DNA from: Mycoemilia scoparia
Taxonomy: Eukaryota > Kickxellomycota > Kickxellomycetes > Kickxellales > Kickxellaceae
Assembly (NCBI GenBank): GCA_027575805.1
Contig: JANBPU010000041.1
Location: 40,147-104,146, forward strand
Length of the DNA stretch: 64,000 bases
Direction: 5' to 3'
A program made the translations under genes and the position numbers. The first letter of the stretch is position 1; the number at the start of each line of letters is the position of its first letter. Under the pieces are notes generated by a model. It saw only the letters and a list, made by a program, of their open reading frames with translations. It was not told the DNA's origin and did no database searches. Below, piece by piece: positions 20,319-30,741 of this stretch.

Positions 20319-22841
20319 ATGAAGCGAAGCAGTGATTACGGTGCAAATTCACAGCACCACCACGACGGATCAAAGAAGCCAAGAATGAACCATAACCGAC
20401 ACAGCCAGCGTCATAACAATAACAGCCAGTCAAATCGTCATCATTCAGGTGGTGGTGGTAGTAATAATGGGTTATACCCCATAAGCCCTGCACCTACACC
20501 AAATATTATGCCTGGAGGTGGCTTTGCACCTGGTATCAATCCAAATCAACAACAGCAGTACGGTTCCCCAATGATGATGATGATGAATGCAACTAATAGT
20601 GGTGGCAAAAACTCAGGGCTGCCACCATCTCGTGTGATTTATATTGGAAATTTGCCAGACAGCTATTCGATCTCATTGCTATTGGACCAGGTCAAGGCTG
20701 GCATAATAGAATCAGTCAGGATGTTAGTCGAAAAGCACTGCGCTTTCTTGACATTTGTCGATACAGAGTCAGCAATCAGCCTTCATAACCAGGTCAACAC
20801 TGGACAGCGCCGGATTGTCGTCAATGGAACTGAAGCAAAGATTGGTTTTGGCAAGTCTCAAACCCTGCATAGCAATATACTGGAAGCTGTCCAGAATGGA
20901 GCTACACGCAATGTTTATATTGGAAACATTGATATTGCACCTGCCGGAGATGACTTTTCTCGGTTGGATAGTGGGACTGGGGAAAGAGCCAAGACTATTG
21001 GAAACCTAATCGGAGGAGGAGATGAATCTAAAGACAAGAGTAATGGTAATAACAGTTGCCATGACCAGCTGGCAGGTGGAGGTGTTGATGAAGACGACGA
21101 TATGCTGTTATTTACAAGCACTAGCAACAATGGACATTCAACGTCTGTTCCTACAATTTCAGCGCCGCCAACCGCAGTGGGATTGACAACCCCACCAGGC
21201 ACTTCGACCATCATGAAAAACCATGACACTGGTACAAATGGAATAACCGAAGGCATATTGAGAGAGGTTTTGGGCAAATATGGTACGATTGAGCACGTCA
21301 GGCTTGTCAGGGACAAGAGATGTGCATTTGTTCATTTTCTTGATATCTCTTCGGCGACCAGATGTGTTCGAGAGCTTCCAACTGAGCCTGGATGGGGACT
21401 CCCACGAAAAATCAACTATGGGCGTGACCGATGTGCCCCATCATCAGCAACCCCCAATTCACACCACCAACAGCCCAATGTTGCAGCAACAGCAATGGCG
21501 GGAAATATGAACGGGGTTTATGGGCCGATGGGAATGCAAATGATGCCAGGAATGCCACCGTCGATGATGATGGGGATTGACCCAGCACATGCAGCAGCCA
21601 TAAACCCAATGCAGAACCGCTGCGTTTATCTGGGTAACTTGCATCCCGACACGACATCCGAAGATCTTTGCAATTCAATCAGAGGCGGAATACTGCAGCA
21701 CATACGCCACATCAAGGACAAGCGGATTGCGTTTGCAACATTCATCGATCCCAACTCCGCGGCACTGTTTCTTCAGCTGGCTCAGGCCATGCCTCAGGGA
21801 CTGGTAGTCAAGAACAGGAGACTCCGGGTCAGTTGGGGAAAGTCGTCTGTCCCAGTTCCTCAGCAAGTTCTGATGGCAGTAAGCTCGGGGGCCTCACGAA
21901 ACATGTACCTGGGAATGCTGTCTCCTGAAGTCAGCGAGGAGCAGTTGCGCTCGGATTTTGAGATATTTGGGGAAATCGAATTGGTCAACCTGCTTAGAGA
22001 CAAAAGGTGCGGCTTTGTGAACTTCACTGATATATCGAGTGCCATACAGGCCGTTGAGGCGATGAGGTCCAGCGACCAAGAAGTCAAGCTGCCCAATGGG
22101 GCTGTGTTCAAAAAGCCACAGGGGTACGCTGATGTCAGGGTCAACTACGGCAAAGACAGATGCGGGAATCAGCCACGTATCCCAAAGCCGGCATCTGGAG
22201 AGGAGCAGGTTGGCGGTGGCGGCCCTATGCCAGTGATGAATGGCACTGGTGGAGGAGGCCCACATGCCCACCACCCTCATCATCTTCATCAACAACTGCC
22301 ACACCACAACGGCGCAGTCATGCCAGGCGGCGCTGGTGGATACGGCGGCCCAATGGACTATCCAATGGGGGCTGCGGCCGTTGACGCGTCAAACCCTGCA
22401 ATGATGATGATGATGTCAGCTCCATTTTCGATGGACCCTGCAATGGCCCATGGTGGATACCACCACCAGCAGCAGCATCTACAAGGTCACATCGACCCCC
22501 AAAAGCAACATCAGCATCGACCCTTGCTAATGACACCCAATGCTGGAGGAAATGACCAGGCCGCCGCAGCAATGGGCTACGGGATGATGGATATGCACCA
22601 GCAACAAGGTAATGTTATGCCTGGTGGTGGTGTAGGACCAACGGGCAATAATGGTTACTATGACCCGACGTCGTCCTCAGCCATGGCAGCAGTAGCAGCC
22701 GATTCTTCTGGGATGATGATGCACGGAGGAGTTCAATATGCAGCACCCAACATGGGCTCAAACCCTTATTACAATAGCGCCGTAGCCAATGGTGCTAATG
22801 GGCCAGGACCTGCCGCCGGACACTATGGCCAAGGTTACTAG
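20319..22841 (+). CDS. four-RRM RNA-binding protein, Nrd1/Mrn1-like, 840 aa
   Basis: Fungal Nrd1 (S. pombe) and Mrn1 (S. cerevisiae) bind UCUU-type mRNA elements and regulate morphogenesis and differentiation transcripts; the RNA-binding role here is inferred from that family. RRM1 starts near residue 105 (RVIYIGNLPDSYS), RRM2 near 198 (RNVYIGNID), RRM3 near 434 (RCVYLGNLHPDTTSEDL) and RRM4 near 527 (RNMYLGMLSPEVSEEQL). RNP1-like motifs CAFLTF, CAFVHF, IAFATF and CGFVNF follow in order. The repeated tail KxxYGKDRCG or NYGRDRC after RRMs 2 and 4 is characteristic of this family. RRM2 is split by an acidic Gly/Ser/Thr-rich insertion of about 100 residues (DDDMLLFTST...). The N-terminus (Ser/Asn/His) and the C-terminal 200 residues (Met/Gly/His/Gln) are disordered. 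The start was chosen at the first ATG before RRM1. Confidence 0.85.
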   Translation: MKRSSDYGANSQHHHDGSKKPRMNHNRHSQRHNNNSQSNRHHSGGGGSNNGLYPISPAPTPNIMPGGGFAPGINPNQQQQYGSPMMMMMNATNSGGKNSGLPPSRVIYIGNLPDSYSISLLLDQVKAGIIESVRMLVEKHCAFLTFVDTESAISLHNQVNTGQRRIVVNGTEAKIGFGKSQTLHSNILEAVQNGATRNVYIGNIDIAPAGDDFSRLDSGTGERAKTIGNLIGGGDESKDKSNGNNSCHDQLAGGGVDEDDDMLLFTSTSNNGHSTSVPTISAPPTAVGLTTPPGTSTIMKNHDTGTNGITEGILREVLGKYGTIEHVRLVRDKRCAFVHFLDISSATRCVRELPTEPGWGLPRKINYGRDRCAPSSATPNSHHQQPNVAATAMAGNMNGVYGPMGMQMMPGMPPSMMMGIDPAHAAAINPMQNRCVYLGNLHPDTTSEDLCNSIRGGILQHIRHIKDKRIAFATFIDPNSAALFLQLAQAMPQGLVVKNRRLRVSWGKSSVPVPQQVLMAVSSGASRNMYLGMLSPEVSEEQLRSDFEIFGEIELVNLLRDKRCGFVNFTDISSAIQAVEAMRSSDQEVKLPNGAVFKKPQGYADVRVNYGKDRCGNQPRIPKPASGEEQVGGGGPMPVMNGTGGGGPHAHHPHHLHQQLPHHNGAVMPGGAGGYGGPMDYPMGAAAVDASNPAMMMMMSAPFSMDPAMAHGGYHHQQQHLQGHIDPQKQHQHRPLLMTPNAGGNDQAAAAMGYGMMDMHQQQGNVMPGGGVGPTGNNGYYDPTSSSAMAAVAADSSGMMMHGGVQYAAPNMGSNPYYNSAVANGANGPGPAAGHYGQGY

Positions 22842-23678
22842 TAAAAGTTTGAGCCGCCATTATTCAACGAAACAATATTATTTTGGCAGCAGCATAGCCC
22901 AGCATCCCTCCAAACCTACCCAGACAAACTCCTCTATCACATTATAACTTTTCTTTAATGACAAATGTGCATGACACAATAACCCACACCACTGACTAAC
23001 CCCCTTAAAAAGCCGAGTTTTATTGACACTATTGCTCCTTGTGTACCTGACCTGTGCTTTCTTTCCTTCTACTGCCATTATTACTACTAACTTTATACTC
23101 GACAAATACACAAACATACTCGCATTCGAACATACAACAAATATTGCAAGCCACATTTCACCTTCACTTTTTCACTCACCTTTCCTTTTTACTATTATTA
23201 ATGTTTTTTCTTGCAAGCTTATTTTTTATTCTTTATTATTATCGTCAAAATTCACAGCAACAAAAAATATCACCTGATTTTTGGGCTTCATCGAAAGATG
23301 TCAGCTTATTTTCATGCTTGGCCTGTTTTTGATGCATAGCAGCTACAGTAAAAGAAAACGATAAATCAATAAGCAAAAATGCCTAAACTAGGCTATTTAT
23401 TGGCCAATAAATGTTCTTTGCCATACCAAGCATCCTTGGGAAGAATTTGGCTTTGTCAGTGGCTGACTTTGGTCAATGGAATGCGTAGTCGCAAAGCAGA
23501 GATGCCAACCACTGCCCAATAAAATCACAGGCCTCAGTATAAATCCCATCACACCCCCACACGCCAACACGTAGCATAAAACTTCTTTGGACGTCAGTTT
23601 CATATTTATACATTCTTTGCCTTACCTTCTAACTTTTAATCTTTTAAAGTATACAGCCAATTTTATATCTATCCGTAT
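22842..23678. other. intergenic between RRM and SRA-RING genes
   Basis: Pyrimidine-rich and AT-rich sequence holding the 3' UTR of the RRM gene and the upstream region of the SRA-RING gene. No coding sequence or dispersed repeat was recognised. Confidence 0.5.
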
Positions 23679-24326
23679 ATGAATATTTCAACACTTGTTA
23701 GCAAAAAAAATTCCAACAGCCCACTGACCGAGGCTATGGCTATTTCAAATTATAAACCCAACCAGCAATTACCACCACCAGCACCCAAACGCCCAGCAGA
23801 AACAACACCACCAAGCAATAGCAATAATGGGGCTTTCCCACAGTCAGAATCACAGCCGCCAAAAACCCTTTATGAAAAATTACTGATAACCCGAAATCTC
23901 CAAAGCCGGGTCGAAAGCCTTTGTGATATACCAACATGGCATATAGGCAAGATTCCGGGCATCCCCGTAGGATTCAGTTGGTTGCGTCGAAAATATATAT
24001 CCAAGGCCAAAGTCCATCGCCCCACTCAGGCGGGTATCGCTGTAGCCAAGGGCAATTATGGATCACCTTCAATTGTAATTTCAGGCAACTACATGGAAAA
24101 CAAGGATTTTGGCGATTCCTTTGTGTATGTTGGGACTGGAGAGGCCAAAGATAATAATCGATCATGTGAAGCCTTGGCTCTGACTATGGGAGAACCCTTT
24201 GATACAATTAATGGGAGAGTTGCAAAGGATTATAAAAATAGTCGGCCAGTCAGGGTTTGTAGAAAATATACTACTAATATTGGTGCGCCTAATTCAAAAC
24301 AAAATGTGAACAATAATACCAATAAT

Positions 24327-24357
<31 letters not shown>

Positions 24358-25496
24358 GCAATAATGAAAAAAGGCCAAGCCCGGCCACACCAGGCGATAA
24401 CGAAAGTAGTACTATGACTACTACAAATAAAGCTATGTTTTGCCCAAAAATCGGATACAGATATGATGGTTTATACAAACTCAAAAGATACTGGAAACAA
24501 GTTGGTTCAGAGGGTTTCGAGATCTGGCACTATGAATTTATCAGAGATGATGACGAGCCAGCACCATGGTCACCCGAAGGCCAAAGAAGAATCCATGAAT
24601 TGGGACTAACCATGTACTATGAACAAGAAAATCCATTAGACGTAGAGGCTAGAAATAGAATGCTCACAGATTATAAAAAATCAATAACACCAGTTACATT
24701 CAAGAGCGGACAAAAGAAATATGGGAACTATTCTAATACTGGAAGCTCTACTAAAAATTCATCTTCCACCACCTCAGTCATTTCAAAACTACGCAACAAG
24801 TCACTCTCGCCCACCTCCCCCAAATATACTCCTGGAGTAAGATGGCTGGTTGGCTGGAAAAACGAAGAGCTGGCTGAACTGATGCGACTGGACCGTCAAA
24901 ACGCCAGACTATGGACCCAAATCCAAGAAAAATATCTGAACAAGGAAAAATATCAGCTATATCCCACCATAAAAAAATATTTTAAATGCAAAATGTGCTC
25001 CCAAAGGGTAGTCCAACGACCAGTAACGTTGACTTGTCAGCATACATTCTGTGAAAGCTGTTTATCCGATTTTATCGACAAAATGCCTCCAGAACACCAT
25101 AAGCAGCATCTAAACTGTGTGGTGTGTAAAACATCGTTTGCTAAACAACCTGCTCGAAGATTTAATCCCCAGACTGGAAGGACGGAGTTTTTTATCAATT
25201 TGCCACTAGTCAATATTTTAAGGACGGTGTATCCCGATTATGGTGCTGGAGATAAGAGACTTGAGATGCCAGAGAAGACACCGTTACCACAAATGGCCAA
25301 AAGAACAGGAAAGTTCAGCGTTGGTAGTAGTGGAAAGGATGGCGAGAGCGGAGGAGGTAGTGGCAGGATTAAAACCGTGATGGGATATCAAATGCCACTA
25401 AGATCGCCAACGCCTTCAACATCGTCATTGCCATCACCTGGGAAAAGAAATTTGGCAAAAGTTTTGGACAATGCAAAACGAGGTCGATATCTCTAA
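23679..25496 (+). CDS. SRA (YDG) domain and RING finger protein, UHRF-like, 605 aa
   Basis: The N-terminal SRA domain begins near residue 85 (HIGKIPGIPVGFSW, KAKVHRPTQAGIAV, SIVISGNY, FVYVGTGEAKDNN, NSRPVRVCRKY). It resumes after an Asn/Thr-rich insert of about 50 residues with IGYRYDGLYKLKRYWKQVG and WHYEFIRDDDEPAPW. A C3HC4 RING lies at residues 437-490 (CKMC, CQHTFCESC, CVVC). In UHRF proteins the SRA flips out 5-methylcytosine, especially hemimethylated CpG, and the RING is a ubiquitin E3. The order SRA then RING matches UHRF, but no ubiquitin-like, tandem Tudor or PHD domain precedes it, so histone reading is probably absent. Binding of methylated DNA is inference. Low-complexity Ser/Thr/Gly linkers lie before the RING and at the C-terminus. 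The start is the first ATG in frame. Confidence 0.85.
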
Positions 25497-25632
25497 CAGC
25501 ATATATCCTACTTTCTATACCACATTTATGATTTTAGCACACTAGCACATATCTACCAGTAGTAAAGATGTATAATAATTGATGAGTTTGTCAAAGTATA
25601 AAAGAAGAAAGACTTTATAATGAAATATATCC
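25497..25632. other. 3' region of the SRA-RING gene
   Basis: AT-rich sequence after the stop codon. No gene is seen. Confidence 0.4.
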
Positions 25633-25738
25633 ATATGGATCGTAATTTTTGAAGGGTGACTTTTGGTGGCCAACGATTAAAGGGGGAACTACAGCCAAAT
25701 GAGTGACTCTATAGCCCTTCAAAAATAATAACTCATAT
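25633..25738 (+). repeat. family B MITE-like element, copy 3
   Basis: Begins ATATGGATCGTAATTTTTGA followed by agggtgac, and ends tagcccttcaaaaataataa then ctcatat. The internal part reads ggtggccaacgatta...gaactacagccaaatg. A family A element follows 20 bp downstream. Confidence 0.85.
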
Positions 25739-25756
25739 TTTCTTCATTTTAAAAGT

Positions 25757-25910
25757 AAATGGTCAAAGTTCACGAGGCTTTGGGCAAAATGGTGGGACCC
25801 CCGGGAGTTGCATACAAAATGGCTGATGATTGGGCCAAAATCCGACGAGGGTCTCTTTCTGCCTACTACCAGCATAGATTCGATCACTAGTGAAATCTTC
25901 CCAAATGTAT
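25757..25910 (+). repeat. family A dispersed element
   Basis: A full-length-looking copy: aaatGGTCAAAGTTCACGAGG, tttgggcaaaatggt, gagttgcatacaaaatggc, gattgggccaaaatccg, tctttctgcctac and gattcgatcactagtgaaat, ending cttcccaaatgtatg. Confidence 0.85.
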
Positions 25911-27546
25911 GTTTTTATAGTGTGTTTTTACGGGCTTTTTAATATAAAACTATAATTGATATTATCCTTTTATCCAGTTTTATTTTCTTGGCTAAATAGC
26001 TTATAAAAGCTCTCATGGTGCAGATCTGATGCTTGTGATCGAATAAAGAGAAAAGGAAAAGGAAGAGGAGAGAAGGGGATATTAAGCCACACCTCAAATA
26101 CCAAGCCTTTACTCACAAATGACAGAATTTCTTTTGAAGGTGTGTGCGTGTGTGTGTGTGTGTGTACCAGAAGAATACCCTGGATAATGGCCAATAATCT
26201 GTCAGGCTCCGGCCAAAGTGTATGACTGCTTATGGACCGACTTGCAGGGAATGTATGAGCACGCTTGACTGCTTCCTTTAGATGAAGAGCTTGCCAAATA
26301 TCAAAGATCCTGGAAAAGAAATGCTGCTACTGCCACTACTACTACTACTACTACTCTACTCTAGGACAATTACTTCTACTTGTCTAGGTTTTGTTTATCA
26401 TGTCACGATAAAACGAGCAAAAAAGAGAGAAGACGCTTTTGTTTCTGTTAGATATGTAATAAAGCCCAAAGCAAAGCCAAAGAGTGACCGGTTAATTGTG
26501 GATCGCCACGTATGCACACACAATAGACTGATCTTGCTTCTACGACAGCTGCATTTTAGATATTACGGATGAACCGTCTTTGTGTTAAAAGTAAAGATTC
26601 AAGAACTAAACAAGTTAATGCAAAGAAGTAAAGAGAGTATGGATTGATGCTGGCTGCATAATATGTAAAGTGTTTAATGCAGCTGTATCAGCAAAAGGAG
26701 AAGCAGCAGCCGAAATCCATTTTTACTTAATAAAAAGAATGAAGTTGGTGGCCTCATTCTCAAACTAGGCTGTTTTACAAGCAAACAAGCATGTGAGATA
26801 TGTTAGGCTAAATTATATCTTGCTGTCCACATGCGTACACAGTTAGAGTCATAGCAACATTTGGATGCAACCCCTATCCATTTTTATTGCCATCATTACT
26901 ACTATCGAATCCATCGCTCACAAAAATGCTTATACACAAATACCCGCTTCAGATGCCTTCTTTAAAGAGATCCTTACCACAGCCATCCCGCAATCCAGCG
27001 TCATCAATTCCAGTGTAGATAACAAAGCCTTAAAGAAGCACACTAACGCGCTACTCCTTGTGCCTTTATTGTATGATTGCCACTCTTGGTTCCTTTGTCT
27101 TTCCAGCTTCAAACAACTCTTTTGGCTTCATAGTAGCAATCCCTGCTTCCACAAAGAAATATCAGCATCAGCCACACATCTCACTCACTAATCCACTCGC
27201 TCGCTTTGTTATTATCGTCATTTTGCTCCACAATTACAGTTGGGCTATAGCGTGTTCTTATAAATACTCTTTATTTGCTGGTTCTCCCAATTCTTTTGAC
27301 TATTGTGGCAAAAGTCTTTCTTCCTCTCTCCCTCCCCATTCATCTATACTTACTTACTTGCCTCTTTTTTCTTACTGCATTTATTAAATAAAGACTTTAT
27401 TTCCTCATCGAATTTTGGTCTAGATAATAGTATTTGTAGTATTATTCCCCTTGTATCCTTTTATACCCACTAAACACCACGGACGCCACCATCGCAATAT
27501 ATATTTCCTAGATATCCGATATATCACCAATAGCCACACATCCACA
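25911..27546. other. intergenic with a coding-like dispersed fragment and a promoter
   Basis: Holds a GT tract (26141-26165), an ACT tract (26334-26355) and the repeat fragment described at 26112-26300. No intact gene is seen. A TATA-like element (ttataaatactc) occurs at about 27258, nearly 290 bp before the ATG at 27547. Confidence 0.45.
26112..26300 (+). repeat. dispersed coding-like fragment, copy 1
   Basis: Diverged copy of 40338-40500. Shared blocks are gaaggtgt, gtaccagaa.aataccct.gataat, ccaaagtgtatgac, ggac.ga.ttgcagggaatg and ga.tttgcca.at. In one frame it reads YPG, a stop, then WPIICQAPAKVYDCLWTDLQ. A GT microsatellite is inserted in this copy. It probably derives from an old mobile element or a dispersed gene fragment whose parent is not identified. 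Confidence 0.5.
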
Positions 27547-28137
27547 ATGTTCTCCAGCATTCGTAATAGCGGTCTATTCCTGGTATCATTGATATCAACT
27601 CTACTCATCTCACAAACCCTCCTTCTGCTAACATCCGCCACCCCGCTACCAGCGACCAATTACATAGTCTCACCCGACTCATCCATCACCGCTCCCAACA
27701 ACACCAACGGCGGTGTTATCGAATCCTCAGCCACAAACTATTTCGTCAAATTCCAAACAAAATCCGAATACTACCAAAACACCAAATCAGATGTTGACTT
27801 ATTAATGTACAATCTCAAATTTGCCAAACTCGATAAATACGTCACCGTTGGTTTTGTTTATGACCCAAATGTTCTTAATGCCTGTACCATTAAGATTGAT
27901 ACCTCATCTGCTACTGCTGCTCAGGGTACGAAGAAAAACGTAGCGAGTATAGTCAGATATATTCGCCAGCTTAATTTCGTTACCAGCGTTGATCCGGTTA
28001 CTTCCGCCACAACTAATAGTAACAACAATGGTGGTGGTGGAAGCAATATTGGCTTTGGTGAGGTTACTGCTAATAAGCTGCCTTCAAAGGAAAATAGTAA
28101 TCCTGATGGAACTAATGTCTTTGGTAATGCTGTCTAA
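27547..28137 (+). CDS. secreted protein with possible I9-propeptide-like domain, 196 aa
   Basis: The ATG at 27547 opens a signal peptide (FLVSLISTLLISQTLLLLTS, cleavage probably after ATPLPA or SA). Residues about 60-145 (NYFVKFQTKSEYYQN, then KYVTVGFVYDPN, then IVRYIRQLNFVTSVDPV) have the pattern of an inhibitor I9/subtilisin propeptide fold: Y-V-V-F strand, a helix, a central G-F strand and a final V-x-x-V-x-P. No peptidase domain follows, so it would resemble stand-alone I9 proteins that act as protease inhibitors or chaperones. This assignment is tentative. The tail is Asn/Gly-rich (NNNGGGGSNIGFGEV). An in-frame ATG lies further upstream at 27451, but it would precede the signal peptide with a hydrophilic extension, so 27547 is preferred. 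Confidence 0.65.
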   Translation: MFSSIRNSGLFLVSLISTLLISQTLLLLTSATPLPATNYIVSPDSSITAPNNTNGGVIESSATNYFVKFQTKSEYYQNTKSDVDLLMYNLKFAKLDKYVTVGFVYDPNVLNACTIKIDTSSATAAQGTKKNVASIVRYIRQLNFVTSVDPVTSATTNSNNNGGGGSNIGFGEVTANKLPSKENSNPDGTNVFGNAV

Positions 28138-28231
28138 TCTAATTCCCGAAGATTCCTTCTCTCTTTTAGTTTATATATATATATATATATAGACAATTAG
28201 TACTTGTGGTCTTTGTTTAGCTATTACAGCA

Positions 28232-28267
<36 letters not shown>

Positions 28268-28708
28268 GCAGATATTAGCAGCACAGCATTTCTGGTTTAT
28301 TTTGAGATTTGAATTTATTAATATATAACATTCTAGGTAATATTTCACCCCCTCCCCTCTTCTACTGCTTCTCTCTCTCTTTCTTTCTATTTTTATAGAT
28401 TTGTATTGTTTTTTAATATAAATTTTAACCCTAAATACATGACGAAATGTATTTATGATCAAATGTATGGTATATAGAAATAGTAGGTCCTAATATTTTG
28501 AACCACTTGTAAACGAATACTCAATATAAAACTCTTCAGAGCCTACCATGTTTGTTGAAGCCCTTATAAATTCTGACCATATGTGTGAGTGTATGTGATA
28601 ATGAAAGAATCCGTCATAAAGTTAGACTTAAATCTTGGAATCACAATTCCGATCAAAATTTTTATCCCTCTTTCTCTCTTACTTAGTCTTGGTGAATTTG
28701 GCATAATC
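28138..28708. other. intergenic, triplet repeats
   Basis: Contains a (TA)n tract (28172-28190) and (ACT)n at 28231-28266, followed by AT-rich sequence. A degenerate family A-like stretch (gatcaaatgtatgg) may be present near 28458. No gene is seen. Confidence 0.45.
28231..28266. repeat. (ACT)n microsatellite
   Basis: Perfect ACT triplet tract in the 3' region of the secreted protein gene ending at 28137. Confidence 0.9.
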
Positions 28709-28855
28709 ATAAGGTCAAAGTTCATAAGGTCTTAGACAAAAGTGGCCCCCCAAGAATTGCATACGAAATGACCTGGAATTCGGCCAAAATCTGAAGACCA
28801 ATTTCTGCCTACCATAAATTTGATTCCAACTGAAAATCTCACCATAATGCTACTG
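28709..28855 (+). repeat. family A dispersed element
   Basis: Reads ataaGGTCAAAGTTCATAAGG, tcttagacaaaagtggc, aattgcatacgaaatgacc, ttcggccaaaatctga and atttctgcctaccata, ending ctgaaaatctcACCATAATG. Confidence 0.8.
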
Positions 28856-29571
28856 TAACTAAAAAAATAATTCTATTTGTTATTTTGTACTAAAACAATT
28901 TAATAAACAAACTGTAAATTCTTTGCTTTATATTTAAATTTCAAGATTTTAATGATTAAGAAAACAACAAAATTGTAGCCGACATTTAGGAGTCTTTTTT
29001 ATAGGCTTCCATTTTCATAATCATTTAAATATACTTTACTATTCTAAAATTTTTAGATTTGATTGTGAAAATTTGTCACACCATAACTTTGGTAAAAAAA
29101 TTTGCAAAAAAAATTGTAAAAGTTAGAAAAAATGTGACACAGCCTGAGCCCTTTGTTAACACAAAAACTTTTAAAAATTGTTATACCAATTTCTTTGTTC
29201 TAAAAAAGATGTGCCCAAAATTTTTTTAAAACTTTTGCATAGCCACAAAACACACAGCAACCACACATTGTACCAATTATTCATTATATGTGCTTCAAAT
29301 TCCTTTATTTCACAATTTTTTTTGCTTGTAAGCAGGGTTTATAACTGTAGTAGACCAAAACCTATAAATGCTGGAGGCATTTCTACTACCAAATGTTTCA
29401 AATGAGACTCCTCCCTTTTTATTACCAACATTCACTACCCTACTCCTATGACACACACACACTCACATACTATCTCTTACATTTCTATACACTCTTTCAC
29501 ACTTCCTCCACAGCTCTACCAATTTTCTACCTTGTCCAGGCTATATCATATAGCAAGCAATAAGGCAACAG
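28856..29571. other. intergenic, very AT-rich
   Basis: Poly-A/T-rich sequence with no gene. The final 100 bp (CA repeat near 29453-29465 and a pyrimidine-rich stretch) is the likely promoter and leader for the reading frame at 29572. Confidence 0.45.
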
Positions 29572-30741
29572 ATGGAAGACCCTTGGAGTTTTTGGTCAGA
29601 AGTTCCAGAGCAAGATTTCAGTTGCTATTCTACAAGGAATCCAGAGTTTCCAAGTATTGAACCATGTGAATATGCTCCATTGTTGACTAGTGGTTTGTGT
29701 GTTAATGAAGTTACAGCACTTCCAGAATCAAATGCATCATCTCCCACACTATCCTCTATGCCTGATAGTTACCAATGCAATCACACTGAACATCCATCAT
29801 TCATCACTCTATTGAGAAAAGAAACTTTGAGGCTTTCAGATTTCTTATACCATTATTGTGTCATTAAACTAGAGCCATTTGATAGTTATGAACAATCACA
29901 AGATAGGTTCACAATTATTGCAGATTGTAAGGAATTGAGCTTTTCTATATATCCTGAGCAGGCACACAATATTGAAGAATTACTCAATGCCTATTTTCTT
30001 GTTAGTGAGGCTGTAAAGCATGCCACTTCAGATCTTATCATATTTGATGGTGAGGGTGCTTGCACCATTTGGTCTCTATACTGCAAATATAAAAATGCTG
30101 TTCAACATGAACCCACCTTTAGTGACACTTCTGCAACACATCTTGGTTACTATACACATATTACTCATCAAAGTTCAGAAATAGATGATGCTCTGCTCTC
30201 AGGATATTATTCCCTATCAAACTATGAGCAATACTATTACCAACTATATCAGGAGCAATACTATTTCTAACAATACTAGGAGCAATATTATTCCCAAGTA
30301 TACCAGCAGTAATACCACCACCACCAACAACATCAGGTTAATGCTTCCACACAATGTTCACATGTTATTATCAGCCAGGCTGATGCTCTCAATCTTTCCA
30401 AACTAATGAATTCCTATCAGAATAATGAGAATAAAAATAATGATGAAGCCAAAGCTGATAAGCTTGGAGATGATCCATATTCATACAGTGCTGGTCACTA
30501 TGTATATGAAAAGGATGGTGGTCAGTTGGAAAGTGAAGAATCTTATGAGTTCAATGTATGCCCTATATGTATTAGTTCTCTAATATTTGACAAAGTTCAT
30601 AGAGTGCTTTCAAAGGGCAATATAATGACCTATCATTCAAAGATAATTGTTTTGGTGATAGATAATGCACTTAATATTAACCAGAGAAATGCTTTTGATG
30701 AACTAATTGAAAGAAGGTGCAAGAGTATAATAGATATGTAA
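29572..30741 (+). pseudogene. gene with three clustered in-frame stops at Gln-like positions (390 codons)
   Basis: A frame opening with MEDPWSFWSEVPEQDFSCYS runs for 232 codons to TAA at 30268-30270. The same frame then continues past TAG 30277-30279 and TAA 30310-30312 with no further stop until TAA at 30739-30741. Around the stops the peptide is a Tyr/Gln repeat (SNYEQYYYQLYQEQYYF, stop, QY, stop, EQYYSQVYQQ, stop, YHHHQQHQ). Each stop falls where a Gln codon (CAA/CAG) would keep the pattern, so single C-to-T changes explain all three. The part beyond is coherent (NVCPICISSLIFDKVHRVL, ALNINQRNAFDELIERRC). No domain is recognised. It could be a recently inactivated gene, a gene truly ending at the first stop with a decayed tail, or a readthrough gene. 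A poly(A)-like AATAAA lies about 100 bp downstream. Confidence 0.6.

Noticed and set aside
29572..30270. Ordinary gene ending at the first stop
   Set aside because: The same frame stays open and coherent for another 140 codons, and the Tyr/Gln repeat continues across the stops, so a plain 232-residue gene explains less. It is kept as an alternative.
30268..30337. Intron hiding the three stops
   Set aside because: There is a TTCTAAC/CTAG acceptor-like signal and a possible GT at 30298 with CAG at 30337, but no plausible donor lies upstream of 30268, and the repeat pattern runs through as coding.
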